From Rubrivivax sp. (GTDB lineage Bacteria; Pseudomonadota; Gammaproteobacteria; Burkholderiales; Burkholderiaceae_C): a DNA stretch of 64,000 bases. Positions 18,568 through 27,416 of the stretch are shown one piece after another (within the stretch, counting starts at the first letter, position 1; each line of letters starts with the position of its first letter). The translations under genes and the position numbers were made by a program. The stretch is from assembly GCA_027491255.1 (NCBI GenBank), contig JAIXWM010000006.1, positions 62,001 to 126,000 on the forward strand. Direction: 5' to 3'. The notes under the pieces are model-generated. The model made no database searches and was not told the DNA's origin. It saw only the letters and a program-made list of their open reading frames with translations.

Positions 18568-19611
18568 ATGAAGAACTGGCTGGCTGGCACGCTCGCGGTG
18601 ATGATGATCGCGACGGCGCCCTCCTGGAGCGAAGCCAAGCGCGTAGGCGCCGGCAAGTCACAGGGCATGCAGCGCAACGCGCCGGCGCAGAGCACTCCTC
18701 AGAACACGCCGCCGCAGCAGGCAGCCCCGCAACAGGCGGCCTCGCCGCAGCAGGCAGCGCCTTCGCCGGCGGCCGCTCCTGCGGCCGCAGGGGCCGCGGC
18801 TGCCGCTGCAGCGCCGGCCAAGCGGTCGTGGCTCGGGCCCATCGCCGGGCTCGCAGCCGGCCTCGGGCTGGCGGCGCTGATGAGCCACCTGGGGCTGGGC
18901 GAAGCTTTTGCCAACTTCCTGATGCTCGCCCTCCTGGCCGTGGCCGTGATCTTCCTGGTCGTCTTCCTGATGCGCCGTTTCGGCCGGGGCGCGCGGCAGC
19001 AGCCCGCGCTGGCGACGGCCGGTGCCGGTCAGGCCGGCACGGCAGGCCCGTCCTGGAGCAGCGCACCGCCAGTGCAGGCGTCCCCTGCCCCCGTCGTCGA
19101 CACCACGACCGCGCGCACGAGCCTCGAGCCTGCCGGCGGCGAGGTGTCGGTGACCGGGCAGCCCCTGGCCCGTCTGGGCGGTGACGCTGCGCCTGCGGCC
19201 CCGGTCGCTGCCACGGCGGCGTCAGTCAGCGCGCCGAACCTGCCGGAAGGGTTCGACCTCCCCGCCTTCGAGCGGGTGGCGAAGATGATCTTCATCCGCC
19301 TGCAGGCAGCCAACGACGCCGGCGATCTGGATGACCTGCGCCGCTTCACAACTCCGGAGATGTTCGCCGCGCTGCGCATGGACATCCAGGATCGTGGCGC
19401 CACAGACCAGCGCACGGATGTCGATCGCGTCGATGCCCAGGTCATCGATTTCGCCACCGAGGCCGGTCGGCAGATCGTCAGCGTGCGCTTCCACGGCCTG
19501 ATCCGCGAAGAAGCCCAGGCGCCGGCCGTCGCCTTTGACGAGGTCTGGCACCTGGTCAAGAATGAAGGCGAAGGCGCCTGGGCCATCGCCGGGATCCAGC
19601 AGGCCCAGTAA
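18568..19611 (+). CDS. Tim44-like domain membrane protein (347 aa)
   Basis: An N-terminal signal-like helix (residues 4-20) is followed by a Gln/Pro/Ala low-complexity linker (about 38-84), two hydrophobic helices (about 88-135), a second linker, and a C-terminal Tim44-like domain from about residue 235 (LPAFERVAKMIFIRLQAAND to EGEGAWAIAGIQ). Such proteins are common in beta-proteobacteria but have no settled role; the Tim44 fold in mitochondria helps anchor the import motor at the membrane. The start has AAGGA ten bases upstream. It converges on the pseudouridine synthase gene. Confidence 0.85.
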   Translation: MKNWLAGTLAVMMIATAPSWSEAKRVGAGKSQGMQRNAPAQSTPQNTPPQQAAPQQAASPQQAAPSPAAAPAAAGAAAAAAAPAKRSWLGPIAGLAAGLGLAALMSHLGLGEAFANFLMLALLAVAVIFLVVFLMRRFGRGARQQPALATAGAGQAGTAGPSWSSAPPVQASPAPVVDTTTARTSLEPAGGEVSVTGQPLARLGGDAAPAAPVAATAASVSAPNLPEGFDLPAFERVAKMIFIRLQAANDAGDLDDLRRFTTPEMFAALRMDIQDRGATDQRTDVDRVDAQVIDFATEAGRQIVSVRFHGLIREEAQAPAVAFDEVWHLVKNEGEGAWAIAGIQQAQ

Positions 19612-19637
19612 GTCCCACGCGCCAAGCGCCACCGCCC

Positions 19638-19652
19638 GACGCCACCGGCGTC
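19638..19652. terminator. short hairpin between convergent genes
   Basis: GACGCC-ACC-GGCGTC forms a 6-bp stem overlapping the stop codon of the RluA-like gene. There is no T-run, so support for termination is moderate. Confidence 0.35.
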
Positions 19653-20361
19653 AGAACGGTGGCTCGCTGACGAAGATCACCCGCAGCCCCGTCTGCGGGT
19701 GTTTCATTTCCAGCCTCGTCGCATGCAGGCAGAGCCGGGACGCCAGGGCCTGGACACGCGGCGGCGCGTACAGGGGATCTCCGAGGATCGGATGGCCGAT
19801 CTCCGCGAGGTGGACCCGCAATTGGTGCGAACGCCCGGTCACGGGCTCCAGTTCGAGGCGGCATCGGTCCGCGGCCCGCTCCAGAGCGGTCCAGTGCGTG
19901 CATGCCTGTTTGCCGCTCTCGACATCGACACGCTGGCGCGGCCGATGCGGCCAGTCGGCCGCCAGCGGCAGGTCGATCGTGCCGCCGTCCATCAGGGGCA
20001 CACCCCCCACCCAGGCCTCGTAGCGCTTGCCGATCTGACGCTGCTCGAAGGCGCGGCTCAGGATCCTCTGGGCCTGCGGGCCACGCGCCAGGACCAGCAG
20101 GCCTGAAGTGGCCATGTCGAGCCGGTGCACGACGAGGGCGTCGGGGAATTCCGATTGCACCCGCACGGCGGCGCAGTCCTGCAGCCCGGGAGCCCGGCCA
20201 GGCACCGAGGGCAGGCCGGCAGGCTTGTCGACGACGACGATGTGATCGTCTGCATGAAGGATGAAGCGGCGGCCCGGTTCAGGGCGAGCGCTCGGCTGCG
20301 CAGACGGCCCGCCTGCGGTTGGCGCAGGCAATTGCTTGGCCTCAGTGGGGGGATAGACCAT
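19651..20361 (-). CDS. RluA-family pseudouridine synthase (236 aa)
   Basis: Converts uridine to pseudouridine in rRNA or tRNA. The catalytic aspartate is Asp82 in VVHRLDMATSGLLVLA; GRSHQLRVHLAEIGHPILGD and the N-terminal IVVVDKPAGLPSVPG are the other family blocks. There is no S4 domain, and the length suits RluA (23S U746 and tRNA U32) better than RluC/D. The first 30 residues are Pro/Ala-rich and non-conserved, so the start could lie further in. Confidence 0.9.
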   Translation of the reverse strand: MVYPPTEAKQLPAPTAGGPSAQPSARPEPGRRFILHADDHIVVVDKPAGLPSVPGRAPGLQDCAAVRVQSEFPDALVVHRLDMATSGLLVLARGPQAQRILSRAFEQRQIGKRYEAWVGGVPLMDGGTIDLPLAADWPHRPRQRVDVESGKQACTHWTALERAADRCRLELEPVTGRSHQLRVHLAEIGHPILGDPLYAPPRVQALASRLCLHATRLEMKHPQTGLRVIFVSEPPF

Positions 20362-20379
20362 CCACCTAAACTCCTCATT

Positions 20380-20495
20380 GTCGAAAGGGGAGTAGCACGC
20401 AGCGCCCGCTGCCGCGGCCCCCCGTCAGTACGGTGACAGGCGCCCGCCCGTCACCCGGGACCGCAGGGAATCCCCCGCAAGACCTTTCGGCGCGA
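20380..20495 (+). ncRNA. yybP-ykoY manganese riboswitch
   Basis: The leader of terC carries the conserved blocks of this class in order: AAAGGGGAGTAGC (20384-20396), CCGTCAGTACGGTGACAGG (from 20422), CCGTCACCCGGGA (to 20460) and CCGCAAGACCTTTCGG (20475-20490). The GGGGAGTAGC and CAAGACCT blocks form the Mn2+-binding junction in known structures. A TAAACT hexamer at 20367-20372 could be the -10. It should switch on terC when Mn2+ is high. The expression platform (20490-20524, including the GGGAG ribosome site) is not clear enough to say whether control is at translation or termination. Confidence 0.88.
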
Positions 20496-20524
20496 TCTTC
20501 AATCTCTTCTTCCCGGGAGTGTCC

Positions 20525-21505
20525 ATGGACACCATCGCGCCGCTCTGGCTTTGGATTTTCTTCGCTGCGTCCGTGCTGGTCGCCTTGTTCGTCGATTTCG
20601 TCGTCCTGCGCAAGCAGGGCGCCCACACCGTGGGCGTGAAGGAGGCGCTGAACTGGTCGATCATCTGGGTGGCGCTCAGCTTTGCCTTCAATGGCCTGTT
20701 CTGGTGGGCGGTGTGGCAGGACCACGGCACCGCTACGGCCAACACCAAGGCCATGGAGTTCCTGACCGGCTACCTCATCGAGAAGAGCCTGGCGGTCGAC
20801 AACATCTTCGTCTTCCTGATGATCTTCACCTACTTCGCGGTGCCTGCGGAGTTCCAGAAGCGGGTGTTGATGATCGGCATCATCGGCGCGATCGTGCTGC
20901 GCACGGTGATGATCCTCGTCGGTTCGTGGCTGATCGCGCAGTTCCACTGGGTGCTCTACATCTTCGGCGCCTTCCTCGTGCTCACCGGCATCAAGATGTG
21001 GTGGGCCGCCGGCCAGGAACCGGACCTCGAATCCAACCCGGCCCTGAAGCTGCTGCGCAAGGTGTTGCCGGTGTCCAAGGGTTTCGACGGCGAGCGTTTC
21101 TTCACGGTCGAGAACGGCAAGCGCATCGCCACGCCGCTGCTGCTGGTCATCGCACTCGTGGGCCTGACCGACGTGATTTTCGCCGTGGACTCGATCCCGG
21201 CGATCTTCGCGATCACGACCGACCCCTTCATCGTCCTCACGAGCAACATCTTCGCCATCCTGGGCCTGCGCGCGATGTACTTCCTGCTCGCCGCGGTGGC
21301 CGAGAAGTTCCATCTACTCAGCTACGGCCTGGCGGTGATCCTGACCTTCATCGGCACGAAGATGATGTTGATCGACATCATCAAGATCCCGGTGGTGGTG
21401 TCGCTCGGCGTGGTCGTGGCGATCCTTGCCGTGACCATGTGGCTCAGCCTGCGCACCGCACCGAAGCTGAAGGCGCGCGAGGCCGGCGGCACGAGCGGGG
21501 CCTGA
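20525..21505 (+). CDS. TerC-family membrane protein (Alx type), probable Mn2+ exporter
   Basis: A 326-residue polytopic inner-membrane protein with about nine helices. The two inverted-repeat TerC signatures are present: EKSLAVDNIFVFLMIF and DVIFAVDSIPAIFAIT, whose aspartates are thought to bind the metal. Relatives such as E. coli Alx are linked to manganese homeostasis, which agrees with the yybP-ykoY riboswitch in the leader. ATG 20525 is preceded by GGGAG; a GTG at 20519 would add two residues. Confidence 0.93.
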   Translation: MDTIAPLWLWIFFAASVLVALFVDFVVLRKQGAHTVGVKEALNWSIIWVALSFAFNGLFWWAVWQDHGTATANTKAMEFLTGYLIEKSLAVDNIFVFLMIFTYFAVPAEFQKRVLMIGIIGAIVLRTVMILVGSWLIAQFHWVLYIFGAFLVLTGIKMWWAAGQEPDLESNPALKLLRKVLPVSKGFDGERFFTVENGKRIATPLLLVIALVGLTDVIFAVDSIPAIFAITTDPFIVLTSNIFAILGLRAMYFLLAAVAEKFHLLSYGLAVILTFIGTKMMLIDIIKIPVVVSLGVVVAILAVTMWLSLRTAPKLKAREAGGTSGA

Positions 21506-21542
21506 TGCCCGTACGGGGCGGGGCAGGCGCTATGCTGCGCGC

Positions 21543-22301
21543 ATGAGTGCCCCCCTGCCCCTTACCATCATCACCGGCGCCTCGCGCGGCCTGGGCCTCG
21601 CGCTGGCGCGCTCGCTGCGCCAGCGTGGCCACCGACTGCTGACCCTGCAGCGACATCCCGAGGTCGCGCTCGAAGCGGTGGGCAGCACACCGATCGAGCA
21701 GTGGTCGGTCGATCTCGCCGACCCCGTGCCGGTGGCGCGGCGGCTGCGCGACTGGATCGCAGCGCTGGCGCCTGCCGATGTGGCATCGCTGACCTTGATC
21801 AACAACGCCGCGCTGCTGGTCGAACCCGGGCCGCTGGCCGGCGCCGATCTCGAAGCCGTCAGCCGCGCGGCGCGTGCCAGCCTGGAGGCGCCGCTGCTGC
21901 TGACTGCCGCTTTCCTCGAGGCCAGCGCCGGGTTCGACGTGGCGCGCAAGGTGCTGCAAGTCTCCTCCGGCCTGGGACGGCATGCGATGGCCGGCAGCGC
22001 TGTCTACTGCGCCGTCAAGGCGGGCCTGGATCACGTCACGCGCAGCGTGGCGCTCGAGGAGGCGCGCCACCCGTCGGGCGCACGCGTGTGCTCGCTCGCT
22101 CCCGGCATCATCGACACCGACATGCAGGTGCAGTTGCGCGGCGGCGATCCGGTCGCCTTTCCCGAGCAGGCGCGGTTCGCCAGTTTCAAAAACGAGGGCC
22201 AGCTCGACAGCCCGCCGGCCGCGGCCGCGAAGGTGCTGGCCTATCTGGACCGCGCCGATTTCGGCGCCCAGCCCGTGGCGAGCGTCAAGGATCCCGGCTG
22301 A
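21543..22301 (+). CDS. short-chain dehydrogenase/reductase (252 aa)
   Basis: Classical SDR: cofactor loop TGASRGLG (residues 11-18), NNAALL in the usual NNAG position, SS near 141, and the catalytic pair Tyr155/Lys159 (YCAVK), with a PGIIDTDM segment after. Size and sequence recall the sepiapterin-reductase-like YueD group, but the substrate is unknown. A TATGCT hexamer six bases before the ATG suggests its own short-leader promoter despite terC ending 37 bp upstream. It ends 14 bp from the convergent dehydratase gene. Confidence 0.88.
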   Translation: MSAPLPLTIITGASRGLGLALARSLRQRGHRLLTLQRHPEVALEAVGSTPIEQWSVDLADPVPVARRLRDWIAALAPADVASLTLINNAALLVEPGPLAGADLEAVSRAARASLEAPLLLTAAFLEASAGFDVARKVLQVSSGLGRHAMAGSAVYCAVKAGLDHVTRSVALEEARHPSGARVCSLAPGIIDTDMQVQLRGGDPVAFPEQARFASFKNEGQLDSPPAAAAKVLAYLDRADFGAQPVASVKDPG

Positions 22302-22315
22302 AGAGCTGAGCCTGC

Positions 22316-23335
22316 TCAGCCAGGCGCCGGCGCATCCGCCAGCCACTGCCCGTAGCGCCGCAGGTCGACGTTCCCGCCCGAGAGCACCACGCCCACGCGG
22401 CGGCCGCGCAGGTCGGGCAGCCCGTCGGCGCGCGCGAACAGCGCCGCAGCCCCCAGGCAGCCCGTGGGCTCGACGACGATCTTCATGCGCTCCGCGAAGA
22501 AGCGCATGGTCTCCACCAGTTGCTGATCACTGACGGTGACGATGCCGCGCACCAGCCGCTGGATCACCGGAAAGGTCAGCTCGCCGGTGTGCTGGGTCTG
22601 GGCGCCGTCGGCGATCGTCTTCGGGGTGTCGATGTGGACGATGCGCCCTTCGGCCAGGCTGCGCTGCGTGTCGTTGCCGGCCTCGGGTTCGACGCCCCAG
22701 ACCTCGATGCCCGGCACCAGGTGCGTGACGGCCACGGCACAGCCGGAGATCAGGCCGCCACCGCCCACGCAGACGAGCAGCACGTCGAGCGGTGCGCCGC
22801 CGGCCTCGGCCACCTGTTGCACCAGTTCGAGCGCCGCGGTCCCCTGGCCCGCCATGACGTCGGCATGGTCATACGGCGGCACCAGCGCCATACCGCGCTC
22901 GGCCGCCAGACGACGGCCAATGGCCTCACGGTCCTCTTGGTAGCGGTCGTAGAGCACGACATCGCTGCCGGCCATGCCAGCCTGGTAGCCACGCGTGGCC
23001 GCCAGCTTGGCCGGCGGAGCGTCCTGCGGCATGACGATGACACTGGGCATGCCGAGCATGCGTGCCGCCAGCGCCACCGCCTGGGCGTGGTTGCCCGAGG
23101 AGTAGGCGATCACGCCGCGCTCGCGCTGCGCCGCGTCGAACCGGGCCAGCGCGTTGAAGGCACCGCGGAACTTGAAGGCGCCCATGCGCTGCAGGTTCTC
23201 GGCCTTGAAGAAGACCTGCGCGCCAGTGCGCTCGTCGGCCGTGCGCGAGGTCAGTACCGGTGTACGGTGGGCGTGGCCCGCCAGACGCCGGGCGGCGGCG
23301 GCGACGTCGTCGAAAGTGATGGCCAAGTCTGACAT
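22316..23335 (-). CDS. threonine/serine dehydratase (PLP-dependent, 339 aa)
   Basis: Fold-type II PLP enzyme. The PLP lysine is Lys55 in MGAFKFRGAFNAL; the phosphate-binding glycines are in CVGGGGLISG, and SSGNHAQAVALAARM is the substrate loop. There is no C-terminal ACT domain, so it is catabolic or racemase-like rather than the regulated biosynthetic IlvA. Threonine, serine and hydroxyaspartate are all possible substrates. The ATG at 23335 follows GAGGA. Confidence 0.9.
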   Translation of the reverse strand: MSDLAITFDDVAAAARRLAGHAHRTPVLTSRTADERTGAQVFFKAENLQRMGAFKFRGAFNALARFDAAQRERGVIAYSSGNHAQAVALAARMLGMPSVIVMPQDAPPAKLAATRGYQAGMAGSDVVLYDRYQEDREAIGRRLAAERGMALVPPYDHADVMAGQGTAALELVQQVAEAGGAPLDVLLVCVGGGGLISGCAVAVTHLVPGIEVWGVEPEAGNDTQRSLAEGRIVHIDTPKTIADGAQTQHTGELTFPVIQRLVRGIVTVSDQQLVETMRFFAERMKIVVEPTGCLGAAALFARADGLPDLRGRRVGVVLSGGNVDLRRYGQWLADAPAPG

Positions 23336-23564
23336 CGGGTTCCTCGAGTCGGGCCGCCTGCCCAGCGGGTGCCGGGTTGTGTGGACGCACCGCGCGCCTC
23401 GGCCAGACGGGATCTCCAATTGTCCTGCGGGCCTGTCGCCTGGGCACAACAGCCGGCCTGCCGGGTAGGAGACGATCTTCGTCAAGCTTTGAAGGGCTTC
23501 AGGTTCGCGCGCCGAGGTTCGGCGAAACTGATCATTCGATCGTACAGATCACCCCGCCTCTTCC

Positions 23565-23783
23565 ATGATGAATTCCGCTGTTTCCCCAGAACGTGAGGGC
23601 CTGCCCCTCGTGGACATCATCCAGCTCAAGTGGCTGATGTCGCGTGAGGGCCACCGCGTTCATGTCGAGCGCCTGCAGCGGGATCCAGAGTACGCACGCG
23701 AGTGCCTGGCACAAGCCCAGCAGTGTCAAGGCGAGGCAGCGCGCGCCTGCGCCCAGCGCCTGGCGGCGCAACTCCAGGGCTGA
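23565..23783 (+). CDS. small hypothetical protein (72 aa)
   Basis: I do not recognise a named family. The protein is soluble, with an opening helix (VDIIQLKWLMSREGHRVHVE) followed by RLQRDPEYARECLAQAQQC and a helical, Ala/Gln-rich tail. The ordered, charged sequence and ATG ATG start look like a genuine small gene rather than chance. About 230 bp upstream is free of genes. It ends 17 bp from the convergent core-MetE gene. Confidence 0.6.
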   Translation: MMNSAVSPEREGLPLVDIIQLKWLMSREGHRVHVERLQRDPEYARECLAQAQQCQGEAARACAQRLAAQLQG

Positions 23784-23799
23784 GCGCCCCGCTGAACAG

Positions 23800-24822
23800 T
23801 CACGCCCCGTAGCGCTCCCGAGCCAGCGCGGCGCCTTGCACCAGGGCCTGCAGTTTGGCCTGCGCCACTGCGCGGTCCATCGGCGCCATGCCGCAATTCG
23901 TGCAGGCGATCACGTGCTCACGTGGCACGAAGCGCAAAGCCTGCCCCAGGGTCGCGGCCACTTCTTCAGCGGTTTCGACCACGTCGCTGGCCACGTCGAT
24001 GACGCCCACCATCACGTCCTTGCCGCGCAGCAGGGCCATCAACTCCGGGGGCACGCGCGAGTGGATGCACTCGAGGCTGACCTGGTCGATCGAACTCGCC
24101 GCCAGGGCCGGGAAGACACGCTCGTACTGGCGCCATTCCTGGCCCAGCGTCTTCTTCCAGTCGACGTTGGCCGGGATCCCGTAGCCGTAGCAGATGTGCA
24201 CGGCCGTCGTGCAATGCAGCCCCTGGGCGGCGCGCTCGAGGGCTCGCACACCCCAGTCGGCGGCTTCGGGCAGGTAGACGTTGAAGGCGGGCTCGTCGAA
24301 CTGGATCACGTCGATGCCGTCAGCCTGAAGCGCCAGTGCCTCCTGGTTCAGCAGTTCGGCGAAGGCGAAGGCGAGAGCGACGCGGTCGCCGTAGTGCCGG
24401 TCGGCCACCGTGTCGACGATGGTCATCGGCCCGGGCAGCGTGAACTTGGTGCGGCGGGTGGTGCGCGCGCGCAGGAAGCGCGCCTCGCTCTCATGCACGC
24501 GCCCCTTCAGGCGCAGCGGGGCGACGACCTGGGGCACCATGGCCTTGTAACGGTCGTTGCGGATGCCCATCTCGACCTTGTGCTCGAAGTCGATGCCCTC
24601 GACCTGCTCGAGGAAGCCATGCACGAAGTGCTGGCGCGACTGCTCGCCGTCGCCCACCACGTCCAGGCCGGCGTCCTCCTGGGACTTGATCCACAGCAGG
24701 GTCGCGTCGAGCTTGGCCTGCGCAAGCTCGGCGCCCTCGGCCACCCACCGCGGCCAGAGGCGGCGGGTTTCGGCCAGCCAGGCGGGCTTGGGCAGGCTGC
24801 CGGCGATGGTGCTCTGGAACAT
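23800..24822 (-). CDS. core-MetE type methionine synthase (340 aa)
   Basis: It contains only the C-terminal catalytic barrel of cobalamin-independent methionine synthase. Zinc ligands appear as His209 and Cys211 (VHICYG), probably Glu251, and Cys310 (TNCGM); FDEPAF at 176-181 is the conserved acidic block. The N-terminal folate-binding half of the 750-residue MetE is absent, as in short relatives that use methyl donors other than methyltetrahydrofolate. The opening SLPKP and GDGEQSRQHFVHGF match that group. No regulatory RNA is visible upstream. Confidence 0.85.
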   Translation of the reverse strand: MFQSTIAGSLPKPAWLAETRRLWPRWVAEGAELAQAKLDATLLWIKSQEDAGLDVVGDGEQSRQHFVHGFLEQVEGIDFEHKVEMGIRNDRYKAMVPQVVAPLRLKGRVHESEARFLRARTTRRTKFTLPGPMTIVDTVADRHYGDRVALAFAFAELLNQEALALQADGIDVIQFDEPAFNVYLPEAADWGVRALERAAQGLHCTTAVHICYGYGIPANVDWKKTLGQEWRQYERVFPALAASSIDQVSLECIHSRVPPELMALLRGKDVMVGVIDVASDVVETAEEVAATLGQALRFVPREHVIACTNCGMAPMDRAVAQAKLQALVQGAALARERYGA

Positions 24823-24906
24823 GACAGACGGTCTCCCTGGAACGCGTTGACGGATGGGACGCTCGATGCGGCCACCTTGCCAGACCGCGCCTCGAAGCAG
24901 TGTCGC

Positions 24907-26967
24907 TCAGCCGGCGCGGTCTGGTGGCGGGAAGCGCGATGCCCCACGCGTAGGGAGGTAAACCGCGCGCCAGGCAGCAGGCATCCACGCCCGCAGGGGG
25001 CCGGACCAGGCCTCGAGCCGTGACCGCCAGGAGATCAAGCCCGCACCGATGGCCACCAGGGCGAGCAAGCCGACGATCAAGCCCGCCAGGTCCGAGCCAA
25101 GGAGGCGACTCGCGCCCCAGGCGAGTTCGAACCCGGCCAGCGCCAGCGCCACCGCCACCATGCCCAGGCGCTGCAGCGACAGCGCCCACAACAAGAAGAC
25201 CGTCCAGCCCAGGTAGCGTGGCAGCAGCACCCACGCCGCAGCCGCGGCCATCGAAACCCAGCCCACCCCCAGCAACGCGGCCCCGGCCAGGTACGGCCAG
25301 CGTGCGAAATCCGGGCCCCGTTCGCGCCGGACGCGCAGGTCGATGTACAAAGCGGCCGCCAGGGTCAGGCCGCCCAGCAGCACCGTGAAGGTCGACATCC
25401 CGTGCGCGCCCAGCCCCAGCGACTGCAGCACGCTGCCCACCGTGAGGTAGGCCGCCGCCCAGAGCAGGACGGTCACCGACGCCAGCAGCACCGGCTGGCG
25501 CAATCGGCCCAGCCAGTAGACGGCAGCCATCAGGGGCACCGAGGTCAGGACCAGCCAGCGCCAGTCGATACCGGGCTGCGGCGCCGCGGCTGGCGTTGCC
25601 GCCGGAGCCGCTGCGAACAGGTCGAGCGGGCGCTGCGCGGGCCACCAACCCGCAGCCGCCTGTGCCTGCCACGCCGTTGCCGCGAGCAAGGGCAGCAGCA
25701 GGTGAACACCGAGCACCGCAGCGGTCGTCTGGCCGCGGCGATGCGCCCCCGAGGTGCTACGCCAGGCCAGCGCGCTGCCGAGCAGGCCGGCCGCAACGGC
25801 GAACCAGGGCCCGAACAAGGTCGCGCCGACCGCCATGCCGACGGCTGAAGCCGTCGCCGCCAGCAGTGCCAGCGCCATCGCCACGGCCCCTCCCGACGGC
25901 GCCCCGCGCTCGGGCGGCGCCGGGCTGGGGACCTCGATCACGTCGACGACCTCGATGCGCGGGCGCGGGTCGCCGCGCCCGGCGACGCGCGCGCGCTCCT
26001 TGTGCAGGGGCTCCAGAACCTCGGTGGCCGGGGCGGGCGGCGCTGCCCCGGCGTCCTGCCGACCAGGGCCCGGGCGTGGCGCCTGCGAGCCCGGGCGGGC
26101 CTGTGCAGCCTCGGGCTGGACCCGTGCCGAGCCGGAACTGCCGCCCGCCCTGGCCCGCCCCCCCTGCGGACCGGCCTCGGGTTGCGACGGCAAGCCGCCT
26201 GCGTCGGGTGCTGCAGCCGTACCGGGCGGTGCGTCCCCACCCGGAGGGCGAGGTGCCTGCACAGGCTCGCCCTCGTCGGCATCGATGTGGCTGAGCGGCT
26301 TGCGCGCGAGCCAGCGCGCCCACAAGGCGTGCGCGGCATCGCGCGTCATCCACCCCGCCGCCACCGCGGCCTGCAGATCGGCCCAGCTCACGGTCACCGC
26401 AGGCACCTTGCGCGCCGGCGCTGCCGCGGCTGCGGCTGAGCGCGCCGCGGCCTCGGGCGGGCGCGTCGCGCCCTCGGCGCCCCCGGCCGCGCCAGACACG
26501 CCGGCAGGTGCAGGCGATGTAGTGTCGGCGCGCACGGGCCCCGACCCTGCGCCCGCAGGGCCGGCGTCGGACCGCGGTCGCGCGTCCGTGGCCGCAGCAT
26601 CTGCCGGCGCGGTACCCGGTCGGGGCTTCAGGCCGGGCCAGGACACTGGCTTGACCATGCGCCCGGCCGCGGCATCGTGCGCGCGCGGCGCCGCCGACGC
26701 AGTCTCGCTCGGGCGCGCATCCCGCCGGCCATCGCCTGCGTCGCGCGCCGGCAAGCCGCGCAGGTCCTCATCGGTCAGGCGCCCGGACCGTCGGGGGGTT
26801 TGCGACGAGGGGTCCGGGAGGTCGAATGCGCCCAGTTCGGCCAGGCTGGGCAATCTGCCGGGGCGCCTGGATGCGCCGGGACGCGCAATCCCAGCGCCAC
26901 GGCTGTCCGCCGGCGGGGTGTCCGGATCCTTGGAACCGGACGAATCGGATTGGCGGGAATCGCTCAT
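24907..26967 (-). CDS. large polytopic membrane protein of unknown function (686 aa)
   Basis: I recognise no characterised family. Residues 1 to about 180 and 235-340 are disordered, rich in Pro, Ala, Gly, Arg and Ser. Between them lies a short helical segment, VSWADLQAAVAAGWMTRDAA, resembling the N-terminal motif of DUF2157-type membrane proteins. From about residue 365 there are roughly nine to ten hydrophobic helices. The start ATG 26967 (MSDSRQSDSS) is preferred over GTGs just upstream. It is divergent from the giant surface-protein operon, sharing a 450-bp upstream region with an operator-like palindrome, so a regulatory or functional link is possible but unproven. Confidence 0.65.
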   Translation of the reverse strand: MSDSRQSDSSGSKDPDTPPADSRGAGIARPGASRRPGRLPSLAELGAFDLPDPSSQTPRRSGRLTDEDLRGLPARDAGDGRRDARPSETASAAPRAHDAAAGRMVKPVSWPGLKPRPGTAPADAAATDARPRSDAGPAGAGSGPVRADTTSPAPAGVSGAAGGAEGATRPPEAAARSAAAAAAPARKVPAVTVSWADLQAAVAAGWMTRDAAHALWARWLARKPLSHIDADEGEPVQAPRPPGGDAPPGTAAAPDAGGLPSQPEAGPQGGRARAGGSSGSARVQPEAAQARPGSQAPRPGPGRQDAGAAPPAPATEVLEPLHKERARVAGRGDPRPRIEVVDVIEVPSPAPPERGAPSGGAVAMALALLAATASAVGMAVGATLFGPWFAVAAGLLGSALAWRSTSGAHRRGQTTAAVLGVHLLLPLLAATAWQAQAAAGWWPAQRPLDLFAAAPAATPAAAPQPGIDWRWLVLTSVPLMAAVYWLGRLRQPVLLASVTVLLWAAAYLTVGSVLQSLGLGAHGMSTFTVLLGGLTLAAALYIDLRVRRERGPDFARWPYLAGAALLGVGWVSMAAAAAWVLLPRYLGWTVFLLWALSLQRLGMVAVALALAGFELAWGASRLLGSDLAGLIVGLLALVAIGAGLISWRSRLEAWSGPLRAWMPAAWRAVYLPTRGASRFPPPDRAG

Positions 26968-27009
26968 CGACACCACACGCCCGCGTCGATGCTATGCCGG
27001 CCCGAGGCT

Positions 27010-27029
27010 CATCGGACGAGCGTCCGATG
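27010..27029. promoter_or_regulatory. perfect inverted repeat between divergent transcription units
   Basis: CATCGGAC-GAGC-GTCCGATG has perfect 8-bp arms and a four-base centre, 43 bp upstream of the membrane-protein gene. Because the flanking genes diverge, a terminator is unlikely and an operator is more plausible. Confidence 0.5.
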
Positions 27030-27416
27030 ACTGCGGGACCGCCGCCACGCCCCGACCGTGGCGCTCGGGAGCCCAGGGACCGCAACCGAATGCGCACGGG
27101 AATGAGGGCCCAGGCAGACGGCCTGTCGGCGGCCCACCCGTGGCGACGACGGGATGCCGTCCAAGGGCTCGAGCGCGCGGGCGCAACACGAGCCGAAGGC
27201 CCCGACGATCTCAGCGGTCGGCCCTGGAATACATTTCTTCGCAACACACCATATTGCGCGAAGAGATTGTTCTGCTCTGAAATTCACAAGATACAAGGTT
27301 ACACGACTCATACCTTGACTCCACCTAGAATGCGGGGCAGATTTTCCCGCCCTCGTCGTCTGGTCTTGCAAGATCGACGCGATCGCCTCCATGCCGCGAC
27401 TCGGAGCAAATCCCCG
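27030..27416 (+). promoter_or_regulatory. upstream region of the giant surface-protein operon
   Basis: The last 110 bp before 27330 are strikingly AT-richer than the surroundings, as expected of a promoter. Within it are a spaced inverted repeat TCTTCGC (27236-27242) / GCGAAGA (27258-27264), TTACAC (27299) and TAGAAT (27326-27331). I cannot choose a unique -35/-10 pair. No gene is visible in 27030-27230. Confidence 0.45.

Noticed and set aside
27315..27331. TTGACT and TAGAAT as a -35/-10 pair before the TolC-like gene
   Set aside because: The spacing is only five bases, far short of 16-18.
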